The position numbers and the translations under genes were made by a program. Positions 1 to 7,117 of a stretch of DNA of 10,901 bases are shown piece after piece; the first letter of the stretch is position 1, and every line of letters starts with the position of its first letter. The notes under the pieces were generated by a model, which made no database searches, was not told the origin of the DNA, and was given only the letters and a program-made list of their open reading frames with translations. The DNA is from Chloroflexota bacterium (lineage in GTDB: Bacteria; Chloroflexota; Dehalococcoidia; SZUA-161), in the NCBI GenBank assembly GCA_003229915.1, contig QIGA01000109.1, positions 1-10,901 of the forward strand, read 5' to 3'.

Positions 1-31
1 ATCCTTGCTATGTCCGTCGCGTCTCGCAGAT

Positions 32-61
32 TTGCAAAGGGAATTGCCGATTTGATATACT
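32..61 (+). promoter_or_regulatory. Possible sigma-70-type promoter upstream of the kor-hdr operon
   Basis: TTGCAA at 32-37 and TATACT at 56-61 are separated by 18 bases and resemble -35 and -10 boxes (4/6 and 5/6 matches to the consensus). They lie about 140 bases before the korD start, where a promoter for the whole operon would be expected. The match is weak, such pairs arise by chance, and the host's sigma-factor preferences are unknown. Nothing else recognisable lies between 62 and 187. Confidence 0.25.
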
Positions 62-199
62 GAGTTGTTGTAGGGAAATCATCCATCCCACATAGACTGA
101 CCACGCAAGGTTACGCCCACGACCCAGCGAGCGGTGCTGTGGTGAGGAATTCACGAAAACCCGGGAATGCCGCAGGATGCCTGCATAAAAGGTGCTGCT

Positions 200-466
200 A
201 TGAAATTGTGGAGACCACCCTTCGATCAAGCGGAGAAGGCTACCAGGCCGACAAGGGTGCTGATCGACAAGGAAAGATGCAAGGGATGCGCCTACTGTGT
301 CGAGTTCTGCCCCAGGGGAGTGCTGGTGATGAGCGACGAGTTGAGCCCCAAGGGCTATACATTTGCCGCGGTAGCAGACGAGAGCAAGTGCCTGAACTGT
401 GGCCTCTGTGATATCCTCTGCCCCGAATTCGCCATCCGCCTCGAACCCAACGACAACGAAAGCTGA
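200..466 (+). CDS. korD: 2-oxoacid:ferredoxin oxidoreductase delta subunit, 2[4Fe-4S] ferredoxin (KorD)
   Basis: Small bacterial-type dicluster ferredoxin of 88 residues, expected to carry electrons from the thiamine-pyrophosphate subunit of the oxidoreductase to soluble ferredoxin in the cytoplasm. Two complete cluster motifs are visible: CKGCAYCVEFCP in the first half and CLNCGLCDILCP near the C-terminus, each CxxCxxCxxxCP. The short lysine/arginine-bearing N-terminus is usual for KorD/PorD subunits. I chose ATG 200 because AAGG at 189-192 sits 7 bases ahead of it; an in-frame ATG at 167 would add 11 residues but has no well-placed ribosome binding site. The gene ends 11 bases before korA and is the first of the cluster, in the order D-A-B-C known from 2-oxoglutarate oxidoreductases of anaerobes. 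The ferredoxin role is clear; the substrate of the complex is inferred from the neighbouring subunits. Confidence 0.9.
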   Translation: MKLWRPPFDQAEKATRPTRVLIDKERCKGCAYCVEFCPRGVLVMSDELSPKGYTFAAVADESKCLNCGLCDILCPEFAIRLEPNDNES

Positions 467-477
467 CGGGACCCTAT

Positions 478-1629
478 ATGTCTGAAAACGGAGTGCTCTG
501 CGGGACGTTTTTTATGAACGGCGATGTGGCCTGCGCCGAAGGGGCCATCAGCGCGGGTTGTCGCTTCTTCGCCGGCTATCCCATCACGCCAGCCACTGAG
601 GTGGCGGAGAGGATGAGCGAACGGCTCCCCTATGTGGGAGGCGTGTATGTCCAGATGGAGGACGAGATCGCCTCCATGAATGCCGTGCTGGGCGCATCCT
701 GGACAGGGCGGAAGGCTATGACAGCAACGTCAGGCCCCGGATTCAGCCTGATGATGGAGAACCTGGGCCTGGGAGTGATGCTGGAAACGCCCTGCGTGCT
801 GGCAAACGTTCAGCGCGCGGGCCCGTCCACAGGTTTGCCCACGCTGGTGGGACAGGGAGACATGATGCAGGCGCGATGGGGCTCCCACGGCAGCTACGAG
901 ATCATCGCGCTCGTCCCCAGCTCCCCTCAGGAGATGTTCGATCTCACCATCACTGCCTTTAACCTGTCGGAGAGATACCGGGTTCCTGTGCTCATGATGT
1001 CCGACGAAGCGGTGGGGCATATGAGCGAGAAGGTGGTGATACCTCAGATAGCCCCCGAGGAGCTCGTGAATCGGCGACGGCCCCATGGCGGGCAGGAGCA
1101 ATACCTGCCCTACAAACCGGATGAGGACTTGATCCCCCCTATGGCCATAGTCGGCGAGGGCTACCGCTTCCATGTCACTGGCCTCACCCACGATGAGCGG
1201 GGGTATCCAGCGATGACCGCAGAAGCCCAGGACCAGTTGGTGCGCCGTCTGGCAGACAAGATCAGGCTCAACAAGAAAGACATTATCAGATACGAAGAGG
1301 TCGAGGTAGAGGATGCGGAGGTCATAGTTTGCGCCTATGGAATCAGCGCCCGCATCGCCCGCCTCGCGGTGCGGCAGGCACGAGCTGAGGGTATGCGGGC
1401 AGGTCTGCTGCAACTGATAACCGTTTGGCCGTTTGCCGAGGACCGCATCAGAGAGCTGGCGCAGCAGGTCAAGGCCTTCGTAGTCCCCGAGATAAACTAT
1501 GGCCAGATCGTCTTGGAGGTGGAGAGATGCGCCGCGGGCAAGGCCAATACGTTGCTCGTTGCGCACATGGGAGGCAGTGTGCACGATCCCCAGACCATCC
1601 TGCAAGCTATTAAGGAAGCAGTGCGATGA
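478..1629 (+). CDS. korA: 2-oxoglutarate (2-oxoacid):ferredoxin oxidoreductase alpha subunit (KorA)
   Basis: Alpha subunit of a CoA-dependent 2-oxoacid:ferredoxin oxidoreductase, probably acting on 2-oxoglutarate to give succinyl-CoA, CO2 and reduced ferredoxin. The 383 residues match the usual family size of about 375-385. The family signature GYPITPAT lies at residues 33-40, in the loop that contacts the 2-oxoacid and the thiamine diphosphate; it is followed by QMEDEIASMNAVLGAS and the conserved ATSGPGFSLM segment near 83-92. The C-terminal third has the transketolase-C-like swivel domain (around EVIVCAYGISARIA). The stop overlaps the korB start as ATGA (1626-1629), implying translational coupling. 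Sequence resemblance favours Kor over pyruvate or branched-chain enzymes, but substrate choice in this superfamily is hard to read from one subunit, so a different 2-oxoacid remains possible. Confidence 0.92.
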   Translation: MSENGVLCGTFFMNGDVACAEGAISAGCRFFAGYPITPATEVAERMSERLPYVGGVYVQMEDEIASMNAVLGASWTGRKAMTATSGPGFSLMMENLGLGVMLETPCVLANVQRAGPSTGLPTLVGQGDMMQARWGSHGSYEIIALVPSSPQEMFDLTITAFNLSERYRVPVLMMSDEAVGHMSEKVVIPQIAPEELVNRRRPHGGQEQYLPYKPDEDLIPPMAIVGEGYRFHVTGLTHDERGYPAMTAEAQDQLVRRLADKIRLNKKDIIRYEEVEVEDAEVIVCAYGISARIARLAVRQARAEGMRAGLLQLITVWPFAEDRIRELAQQVKAFVVPEINYGQIVLEVERCAAGKANTLLVAHMGGSVHDPQTILQAIKEAVR

Positions 1630-2474
1630 CAAGCACAACAAAAGTAGAGGAAAGAACCTTAGACTCATTGCTCAGGCTGGACAGGCTGCCTCACATCTGG
1701 TGTCCCGGGTGCGGCATAGGGCCGGCCGTGGGCTGCTTCATCAGGGCTGTCGAGGACTCCGGTCTGAATCCGGACAAGATAGCGCTGGTTTCGGGAATAG
1801 GCTGTACTGGCAGAGTCGCTGGTTATGTCAAGCTAGATTCCTTTCACACCACCCACGGACGGGCTCTCCCCTTCGCCACCGGCTTGAATCTGGGAAATCC
1901 CGATTTGAACGTGGTGGTATTCTCAGGAGATGGCGACCTCCTAGCTATAGGAGGCAACCACCTCATCCACGCCGCACGCCGCAACATGGATATGACTATC
2001 ATCTGCTTGAACAACTTCAACTACGGTATGACCGGCGGGCAGATGGGGCCCACCACCCCCCTCGACGCTCGTAGCAACACCTCGCCCTACGGCAATATCG
2101 AATATCCCTTCAATGTGCCCTACCTCGTGGCTGCCAGCGGCGCCACGTATGTCGCCCGCTGGACGGTGCTGCACGCGCGCCAACTGGAGTGGTCCATAGC
2201 TGAGGCCATGATCAAACCCGGCTTCAGCTTCATAGAAGTGCTGGGCCCATGCCCAACGCTATACGGGCGCATGAATAAGCAGCCCAAGGGAATGGACACG
2301 ATGCACCACTACCAGGAGAAGAGCGTAGTTAAGAATGGTGCCGATCCCAAGGATGTAGGGATAACTGCGGAGGGGCCCATTGTGGTGGGCAAGTTTGTCG
2401 ATATCGAGCGCCCGACCTTCTGGGAGCAGTGCAAGCTGGTGATCGATAGAGCACAGGCGAAGAAAAACGAATAG
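1626..2474 (+). CDS. korB: 2-oxoglutarate (2-oxoacid):ferredoxin oxidoreductase beta subunit (KorB), TPP-binding
   Basis: Thiamine-diphosphate-binding catalytic subunit of 282 residues, normal for the family. The TPP motif is complete: GDGD at residues 101-104 and NNFNYG starting at 129, the GDG-X(~26)-NN pattern that holds Mg2+ and the diphosphate. Four cysteines that in this family ligate the proximal [4Fe-4S] cluster are visible: C26 and C29 in WCPGCG, C60 in GIGCTGR, and C209 in LGPCPT. Y133-G134-M-T-G-G-Q is the typical active-site stretch. The start overlaps the korA stop by four bases. A 56-base gap (2475-2530) separates it from korC, the largest within the kor part. The subunit looks fully functional; nothing is missing. 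Confidence 0.93.
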   Translation: MTSTTKVEERTLDSLLRLDRLPHIWCPGCGIGPAVGCFIRAVEDSGLNPDKIALVSGIGCTGRVAGYVKLDSFHTTHGRALPFATGLNLGNPDLNVVVFSGDGDLLAIGGNHLIHAARRNMDMTIICLNNFNYGMTGGQMGPTTPLDARSNTSPYGNIEYPFNVPYLVAASGATYVARWTVLHARQLEWSIAEAMIKPGFSFIEVLGPCPTLYGRMNKQPKGMDTMHHYQEKSVVKNGADPKDVGITAEGPIVVGKFVDIERPTFWEQCKLVIDRAQAKKNE

Positions 2475-2530
2475 CCCGCCGCAGAGTGACTGGCTTTATC
2501 TTTATAACGAATATGACGGAGTGAAAGAGC

Positions 2531-3094
2531 TTGGGCATAAAGGAGATAAGAATAGCGGGATTTGGCGGACAGGGAGTGGTTTTATCAGGGCAGATAGTTG
2601 GACAGGCCGCTTCCATATACGATGACGGTTTCTCCACCCTCACGCAGAACTACGGGCCGGAGGCCCGCGGCGGCTCCTGCACCACCGAGGTGGTCATCTC
2701 CGATGAGCCCATAGGCTACCCCTATGTGCAGAACCCGGGCGTGCTCATCATCCTGTCGCAAGAGGCCTATGACAAATACAGAAACGGTCTCTCATCAGAA
2801 GCCCTGATGATTATAGACCCCGACATGGTGAAACCCGATCCGTCTCAAACCCCGGCACCTCTCGCCATACCTGCTACCCGCATGGCGCGGGAGCTGGGTC
2901 GAGTGGTTGTGGCAAACATAATCACGCTGGGGTTCCTGGTAGCCGTGAGCGACATCGTTTCCCCCGAAGCCCTCAAGAATTCCGTGCTGACCTCCGTGCC
3001 CAAAGGAACAGAGGAATTCAACGCCAAGGCTTTCGAGACAGGATACAGCTACGGCCTAGAGCAAGGCAAGCGAAGCGAGGTCCCCGATGGCTAA
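2531..3094 (+). CDS. korC: 2-oxoglutarate (2-oxoacid):ferredoxin oxidoreductase gamma subunit (KorC)
   Basis: Gamma subunit of 187 residues, the usual length, completing the four-subunit oxidoreductase. The N-terminal signature IRIAGFGGQGVVLSGQ is diagnostic for the Por/Kor gamma domain, which takes part in CoA binding. It is followed by the conserved YGPEARGGSCTTEVVIS segment and an LSQEAYDKY stretch. The start is TTG at 2531: GGAG at 2518-2521 lies 9 bases upstream and the protein then begins right at the conserved beta strand. The end overlaps the ATG of the next gene by 8 bases (3087-3094), linking the kor genes physically to the Hdr-like genes. This close junction is the main argument that the oxidoreductase and the Hdr module are expressed together. 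Confidence 0.92.
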   Translation: MGIKEIRIAGFGGQGVVLSGQIVGQAASIYDDGFSTLTQNYGPEARGGSCTTEVVISDEPIGYPYVQNPGVLIILSQEAYDKYRNGLSSEALMIIDPDMVKPDPSQTPAPLAIPATRMARELGRVVVANIITLGFLVAVSDIVSPEALKNSVLTSVPKGTEEFNAKAFETGYSYGLEQGKRSEVPDG

Positions 3095-6000
3095 GGGGGT
3101 TGCCGTCATAGGTGCCAGTGCGGGCGCGGCACAGGCCGCTCTAACTCTGGCGGAGCTGGGGCTGGAGGTCAAAATAATCACATCGTCTCCGTCGCTGGGA
3201 CTGGACAGCACTATCGACAGCGCCTCCATCGCTGCTTCCGGGAAACATCTCAGTGTCTGGCCGCTGCTCCTAAGGGTGGCGAGCCATCCGCTGGTAACCG
3301 TCTACACCAACTCCGAAGTTGCTACCATAGCCGGTAAGCGAGGAAAGTTCACGATAAGGGCCGCCAGGAATCCTCGCTACGTTAGAGAGGATCTGTGCAC
3401 CGGCTGCAGCCGCTGCGCCGAGGCTTGCCCAGTGCAGGTGCCCTATCTGCTGGACGGTCGCAGAGCGACTCGCAGCGCAATCCATACACCGTCTCCGGAC
3501 AAACAGTCAGTCCCCACAGCGTTTTGCATTGAAAAGACCGGGATCGCCCCCTGCCGGGCGGCATGCCCTGTCGGCATCAACGTCCAGGGGTTTGTATCGC
3601 TGCTTTCCAAGGGTAAGATCGACGAGGCGCTCGACCTGATCAACGAGGCTGCTCCTCTCGCGGGGATTCTCGGTCGCGTGTGCACACATCCCTGTCAGGA
3701 CAACTGCACGCGAACTGAGGTTGACAGCCCGGTATTCACCCCGGCCCTCCATCGATTTGCTGCCGACAATGCCCCCAGGGGCATCAACTACAGACGGAAG
3801 GCACCAGCCAGGTCCAGAAGGGAGAAGATAGCCATCGTCGGCAGTGGCCCTGCCGGGCTTGCCGCTGCCTGGGAGCTGGCGCGCCGGGGCTATAGCCCAA
3901 CCATATTCGAATCGCACGCGGTGGTTGGGGGGATGGTGGCCACAGGTATCCCCAGATTCCGTCTACCTCACGAGGTGCGGGAGAGAGAAGTGGAAGCGAT
4001 CAAGGCCTTGGGAGTGGACATTATGACAGGGGTGACGGTGGGCCGCGATGTGACTATCACCGATCTAAGGGAACGAGGGTATCGAGCCTTTTTCCTCGCC
4101 ATCGGTGCTCACCAGAATAGAAGTTTGAACATCACCGGAGAAGAGCTCGAGGGAGTGGTAGACGCCGTCTCCCTGCTTTTCGCACTGAACCTGAAAGTGG
4201 GCGCTTCCGTGGGCTCCAATATAGTGGTCATCGGCGGCGGCAACAGTGCCGTGGATTCGGCCAGAACAGCGAAGAGACGAAGCAAAGGAGAAGTGCGAAT
4301 ACTCTACCGCCGCACCGCGGAGGAGATGACGGCAGTAGCTGACGAAGTTGAGGAGGCCATCAACGAAGGCGTATCCATTGAGTACCTGACACAGCCCGTG
4401 GAGATACTGGGCGATGGCACCAAGGTAACCGGGATACGCTGCCAGCGGATGAAACTGGGCGAGATGGATGCCGATGGTCGCCGCAGGCCCGAGCCGATAC
4501 CGGGCTCGGAGTTTGTGATCGATGCCGACCATGTTGTAATAGCCATAGGGCAGCGGCCCAACAGTTCTGTGCTAAACATAAGGTGGCTGGAGGCCGATGC
4601 CGATGCAGCCACCATACAGGCTGACCCCCTGACCCTTGAGACCACAATACCCGGCATCTTCGCAGGCGGTGACTGCGTCACCGGCCCCAACAACGTCGTG
4701 GATGCCGTAGCCGCTGGACTACGAGCAGCGGAGTCGATAGACCGGCACCTGAGAGGCCGCGATCTGAAGAAGGGGCGTTCTCTGGACAAGCCCAAGCCTG
4801 TTGACATCGATGTCAGGGAAAGAGAGGCTTCCTATCACAAACGGGCCCGCATGCCAGCTATTCCCCCCAACAGGAGGATGGGCAAATTTGAAGAAATCGC
4901 CCTGGGGTTGCCTGTCGAGGTCGGGGAGCGCGAAGCCGAACGCTGCCTCAACTGTGCCCTGTGCAGCGAGTGCCTGCAATGTGAGCAGGTCTGCGAGCTG
5001 GGGGCTGTCCTTCACAAGGATAAGACCGAGCATATAGACATAGGAGCCGAGGTCGTGATCGATTTCGCCTCCGCCAACAATGACAGAGACAACTATCATC
5101 ATGAGCGCAGCCTCTCCCAGGGCACCTCTCCTCAGGGTGCGGAGCAAGGCATCCACACAGTAGGGATAGACGAAAATCGCACTTTGGAAGAGGAGCTTGC
5201 CCTTGCGTCAGCCCTCGCCCTGGAGGTCGTCGCCAAACTCAGACAGAGAGAGGGCGTACACCCGACGAGCAGAGATATCACGAGTGGTTCAGACATACAT
5301 CTGGAGGGAAAGCCTGAGGCAGCGGAGCCTATCAGTGCGGGGAGAGCCCGTGTCGGCGTGGTGCTATGCCGCTGTGGCGACAGCATTAGCTCCGTGATAG
5401 ATTTCAACCAAGTGACAAATGAGGTGCTGCAGCTTCCAGGCGTCTGCAACGTTCAGGAGATATCGCAGGCATGCAGCGAGGAGGGAGCGAACAGGATCAA
5501 AGCCCAGGCTACAGAGTGGAAGCTTGACAAAGTGGTGCTCGCCGCCTGCCGATGCTGCGGTCTGGAGCAGATCTGCTTTAGCTGCACGGACAGGCGAGTG
5601 ATGTGCCAGCAAAACCTCACCAATAGCCTTGCTTTATACTGTGGCGAGAACGTGGAGTTCGCAAATATCCGCGAGCAGTGCGCCTGGGTTCACGAAGATG
5701 ATCCATCAGGGGCCACGCGCAAGGCAACAGACATAATCTCATCTGGCGTCGCCCGGGCCAGGCAGGCTGTGCCAGCAGTCAGTGAGGAGCACCCGGTGAT
5801 CGGGAGCGCACTCGTCCTGGGCGCAGGGATCCGCGGCCTTTCCGCGGCAACAAACCTGGCGACTCTGGACTATTCCGTAACAGTCGTCTCCGCACCCGAA
5901 TCGGACGCCGCCAAAGGAGCGCAAAGCCCTGAGCACCTGGAATACAGGGCTGGCCTGGTGAAACAACTCCAGGAGCGGGGTATTATTATCAGGCCCTGGC

Positions 6001-6632
6001 CCCAGGACTTAGAGCTGGAGGGTTCGCCGGGGAGCTATGAAGCTGTGCTGAAGGATCGCTCGCAGACCAGCCGTATCGAGGCTGGCACAATCATCCTGGA
6101 CCTCGGAGAGCTGTGCGGCGAGATTCCTCCCGAAGCTGGCGCTATCTCCAAAGAGAGCCGCCTCGGCCGCATACTTGCGCCAAGCATTGGCTCCAGAGCT
6201 TCGGGGGATGCGCATCCCGCTGATCTCAGGGAGGTTGCCATCAAAGAAACCTCGGGCATATTCATTATGTCGCCGAATAGCGAGGAGTCGCCAGAGGAAC
6301 AAGCCCTCAAGGGAGCGACCGCCGCCGCCAAGGCTTCGGCTTATCTATACCAGGGCACCTTGAGCCCTCGGGGCAACGCAGTGACCATTAGCAGCAAGCT
6401 GTGCCGTGGCTGCGGCAATTGCGCTGCCATATGCTCCTACATAGAGATGAGAGGGCGTAGCAGCGGCATTGCATACGCCCATATTGACCCGGCGCTGTGC
6501 CTCGGCTGTGGAGCATGCACAGCCCACTGTCCCACAGGTGCCATAACCCAGCCCCTCCAGAGCGACGAGCTGATAGGATCCACGCTGGAAGCCCTGCTGG
6601 GAAAGGTCGCCTGCGCGGTTGAAGCGAGATGA
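3087..6632 (+). CDS. Giant HdrA-like/GltD-like fusion flavoprotein with several [4Fe-4S] sites (HdrL-like)
   Basis: A 1181-residue composite redox protein. Residues 1-100 resemble the HdrA Rossmann/FAD region but lack its cysteine pair: the aligned stretch reads DSASIAAS. A cluster motif CTGCSRCAEACP follows (C104-C114). Next comes a GltD/DPYD-N type NAD(P)H:acceptor module: C147, C156 and C160 cluster region, FAD site GSGPAG at 252-257, nucleotide site GGGNSAVDSA from 383 with YRR at 407-409 (suggesting NADPH), and the FAD-closing GIFAGGD at 523-529. HdrA-like sequence then resumes with CLNCALCSECLQCEQVC (620-636). Residues about 757-905 repeat an HdrA N-terminal domain (CRCG at 761, NIREQCAWVH from 860), followed by a Rossmann motif GAGIRG (912-917) lacking the usual GGD end. 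A C-terminal 2[4Fe-4S] ferredoxin occupies 1106-1148. GAGG lies 6 bases before the ATG. It probably exchanges electrons between NADP(H), flavin and the Hdr complex; comparable large fusions in anaerobes have been called HdrL. The exact reaction is inferred. Confidence 0.8.
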   Translation: MAKGVAVIGASAGAAQAALTLAELGLEVKIITSSPSLGLDSTIDSASIAASGKHLSVWPLLLRVASHPLVTVYTNSEVATIAGKRGKFTIRAARNPRYVREDLCTGCSRCAEACPVQVPYLLDGRRATRSAIHTPSPDKQSVPTAFCIEKTGIAPCRAACPVGINVQGFVSLLSKGKIDEALDLINEAAPLAGILGRVCTHPCQDNCTRTEVDSPVFTPALHRFAADNAPRGINYRRKAPARSRREKIAIVGSGPAGLAAAWELARRGYSPTIFESHAVVGGMVATGIPRFRLPHEVREREVEAIKALGVDIMTGVTVGRDVTITDLRERGYRAFFLAIGAHQNRSLNITGEELEGVVDAVSLLFALNLKVGASVGSNIVVIGGGNSAVDSARTAKRRSKGEVRILYRRTAEEMTAVADEVEEAINEGVSIEYLTQPVEILGDGTKVTGIRCQRMKLGEMDADGRRRPEPIPGSEFVIDADHVVIAIGQRPNSSVLNIRWLEADADAATIQADPLTLETTIPGIFAGGDCVTGPNNVVDAVAAGLRAAESIDRHLRGRDLKKGRSLDKPKPVDIDVREREASYHKRARMPAIPPNRRMGKFEEIALGLPVEVGEREAERCLNCALCSECLQCEQVCELGAVLHKDKTEHIDIGAEVVIDFASANNDRDNYHHERSLSQGTSPQGAEQGIHTVGIDENRTLEEELALASALALEVVAKLRQREGVHPTSRDITSGSDIHLEGKPEAAEPISAGRARVGVVLCRCGDSISSVIDFNQVTNEVLQLPGVCNVQEISQACSEEGANRIKAQATEWKLDKVVLAACRCCGLEQICFSCTDRRVMCQQNLTNSLALYCGENVEFANIREQCAWVHEDDPSGATRKATDIISSGVARARQAVPAVSEEHPVIGSALVLGAGIRGLSAATNLATLDYSVTVVSAPESDAAKGAQSPEHLEYRAGLVKQLQERGIIIRPWPQDLELEGSPGSYEAVLKDRSQTSRIEAGTIILDLGELCGEIPPEAGAISKESRLGRILAPSIGSRASGDAHPADLREVAIKETSGIFIMSPNSEESPEEQALKGATAAAKASAYLYQGTLSPRGNAVTISSKLCRGCGNCAAICSYIEMRGRSSGIAYAHIDPALCLGCGACTAHCPTGAITQPLQSDELIGSTLEALLGKVACAVEAR

Positions 6633-7042
6633 GCAGGTCAGCGGCACATTTAGTCGTCTTCGCCTGCAACTGGGACGGCCTGACTTGTATCGAGGCAGCG
6701 GCCCAGGCAGGGCTTAGCTACCCGGCCTCTGTGAGAGTGGTCAGAGTGAGCTGTCTATCCCGCGTACACCAGGGGCTGATACTCAAGGCTTTTGAACTGG
6801 GAGCAGCAGGGGTGATGCTGCTGGGGTGTAAGCCGGGCAATTGCCAGTTCGATGTCGATGCGAGATACATAGCGGGCGAGTATGAGAAGGCGCGGATGCT
6901 TTTGAGGCTGCTGGGGCTGGGAGAGGAGAGACTGGTTCTATGCCATATGGCCCGCAGCGACGGCTCCGGCTTTGTAAAGCAGGTGGCAACCTTTGCCCAA
7001 GAGATCGAGCAGATGCAACCTGCCGTCCCCGCCAGAGCGTAG
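6629..7042 (+). CDS. mvhD: Stand-alone MvhD/FlpD-like hydrogenase iron-sulfur (delta) subunit
   Basis: Protein of 137 residues of the MvhD/FlpD family, which holds a [2Fe-2S] cluster and passes electrons between an input module (hydrogenase, formate dehydrogenase or an NAD(P)H flavoprotein) and HdrA. Family landmarks are FACNW at 11-15, RVSCLSRV with C42, KAFELGAAGVMLLGCKPGNC with C67 and C72, and LLRLLGLGEERL. Unlike the typical CNWC, residue 16 is Asp (CNWDG), with an additional Cys at position 20, so cluster ligation may differ from the type protein. It overlaps the preceding gene by ATGA (6629-6632), consistent with a protein partner of the large fusion. A 75-base gap follows before the HdrBC-like gene. 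The family call is firm; whether it binds a normal cluster is open. Confidence 0.85.
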   Translation: MSRSAAHLVVFACNWDGLTCIEAAAQAGLSYPASVRVVRVSCLSRVHQGLILKAFELGAAGVMLLGCKPGNCQFDVDARYIAGEYEKARMLLRLLGLGEERLVLCHMARSDGSGFVKQVATFAQEIEQMQPAVPARA

Positions 7043-7117
7043 CGGCGTATGGTTCAGCCAGGGCATCCATGAACGAGGTGGAACGACTATTCTTGACAGA
7101 AGGGACACAACTCGAAG

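Noticed and set aside
1..63. Open frame reaching the left edge and ending in TGA at 61-63, perhaps the tail of an upstream gene
   Set aside because: Only 20 codons are visible, with no recognisable family; another + strand frame is also open here, so it cannot be supported.
142..153. Short inverted repeat GTGA...TCAC upstream of korD as an operator
   Set aside because: Only 4 bp per arm with no wider symmetry, expected by chance.
730..1668. 312-residue open frame on the - strand opposite korA and the korB start
   Set aside because: It lies opposite well-conserved korA, has no recognisable domain and a His/Leu/Arg-rich composition typical of antisense shadows of GC-rich genes.
3844..6363. 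Numerous 60-167 residue frames inside the large flavoprotein gene on both strands
   Set aside because: All overlap the 1181-residue frame, which shows continuous cofactor motifs; none of the alternatives has a recognisable motif.
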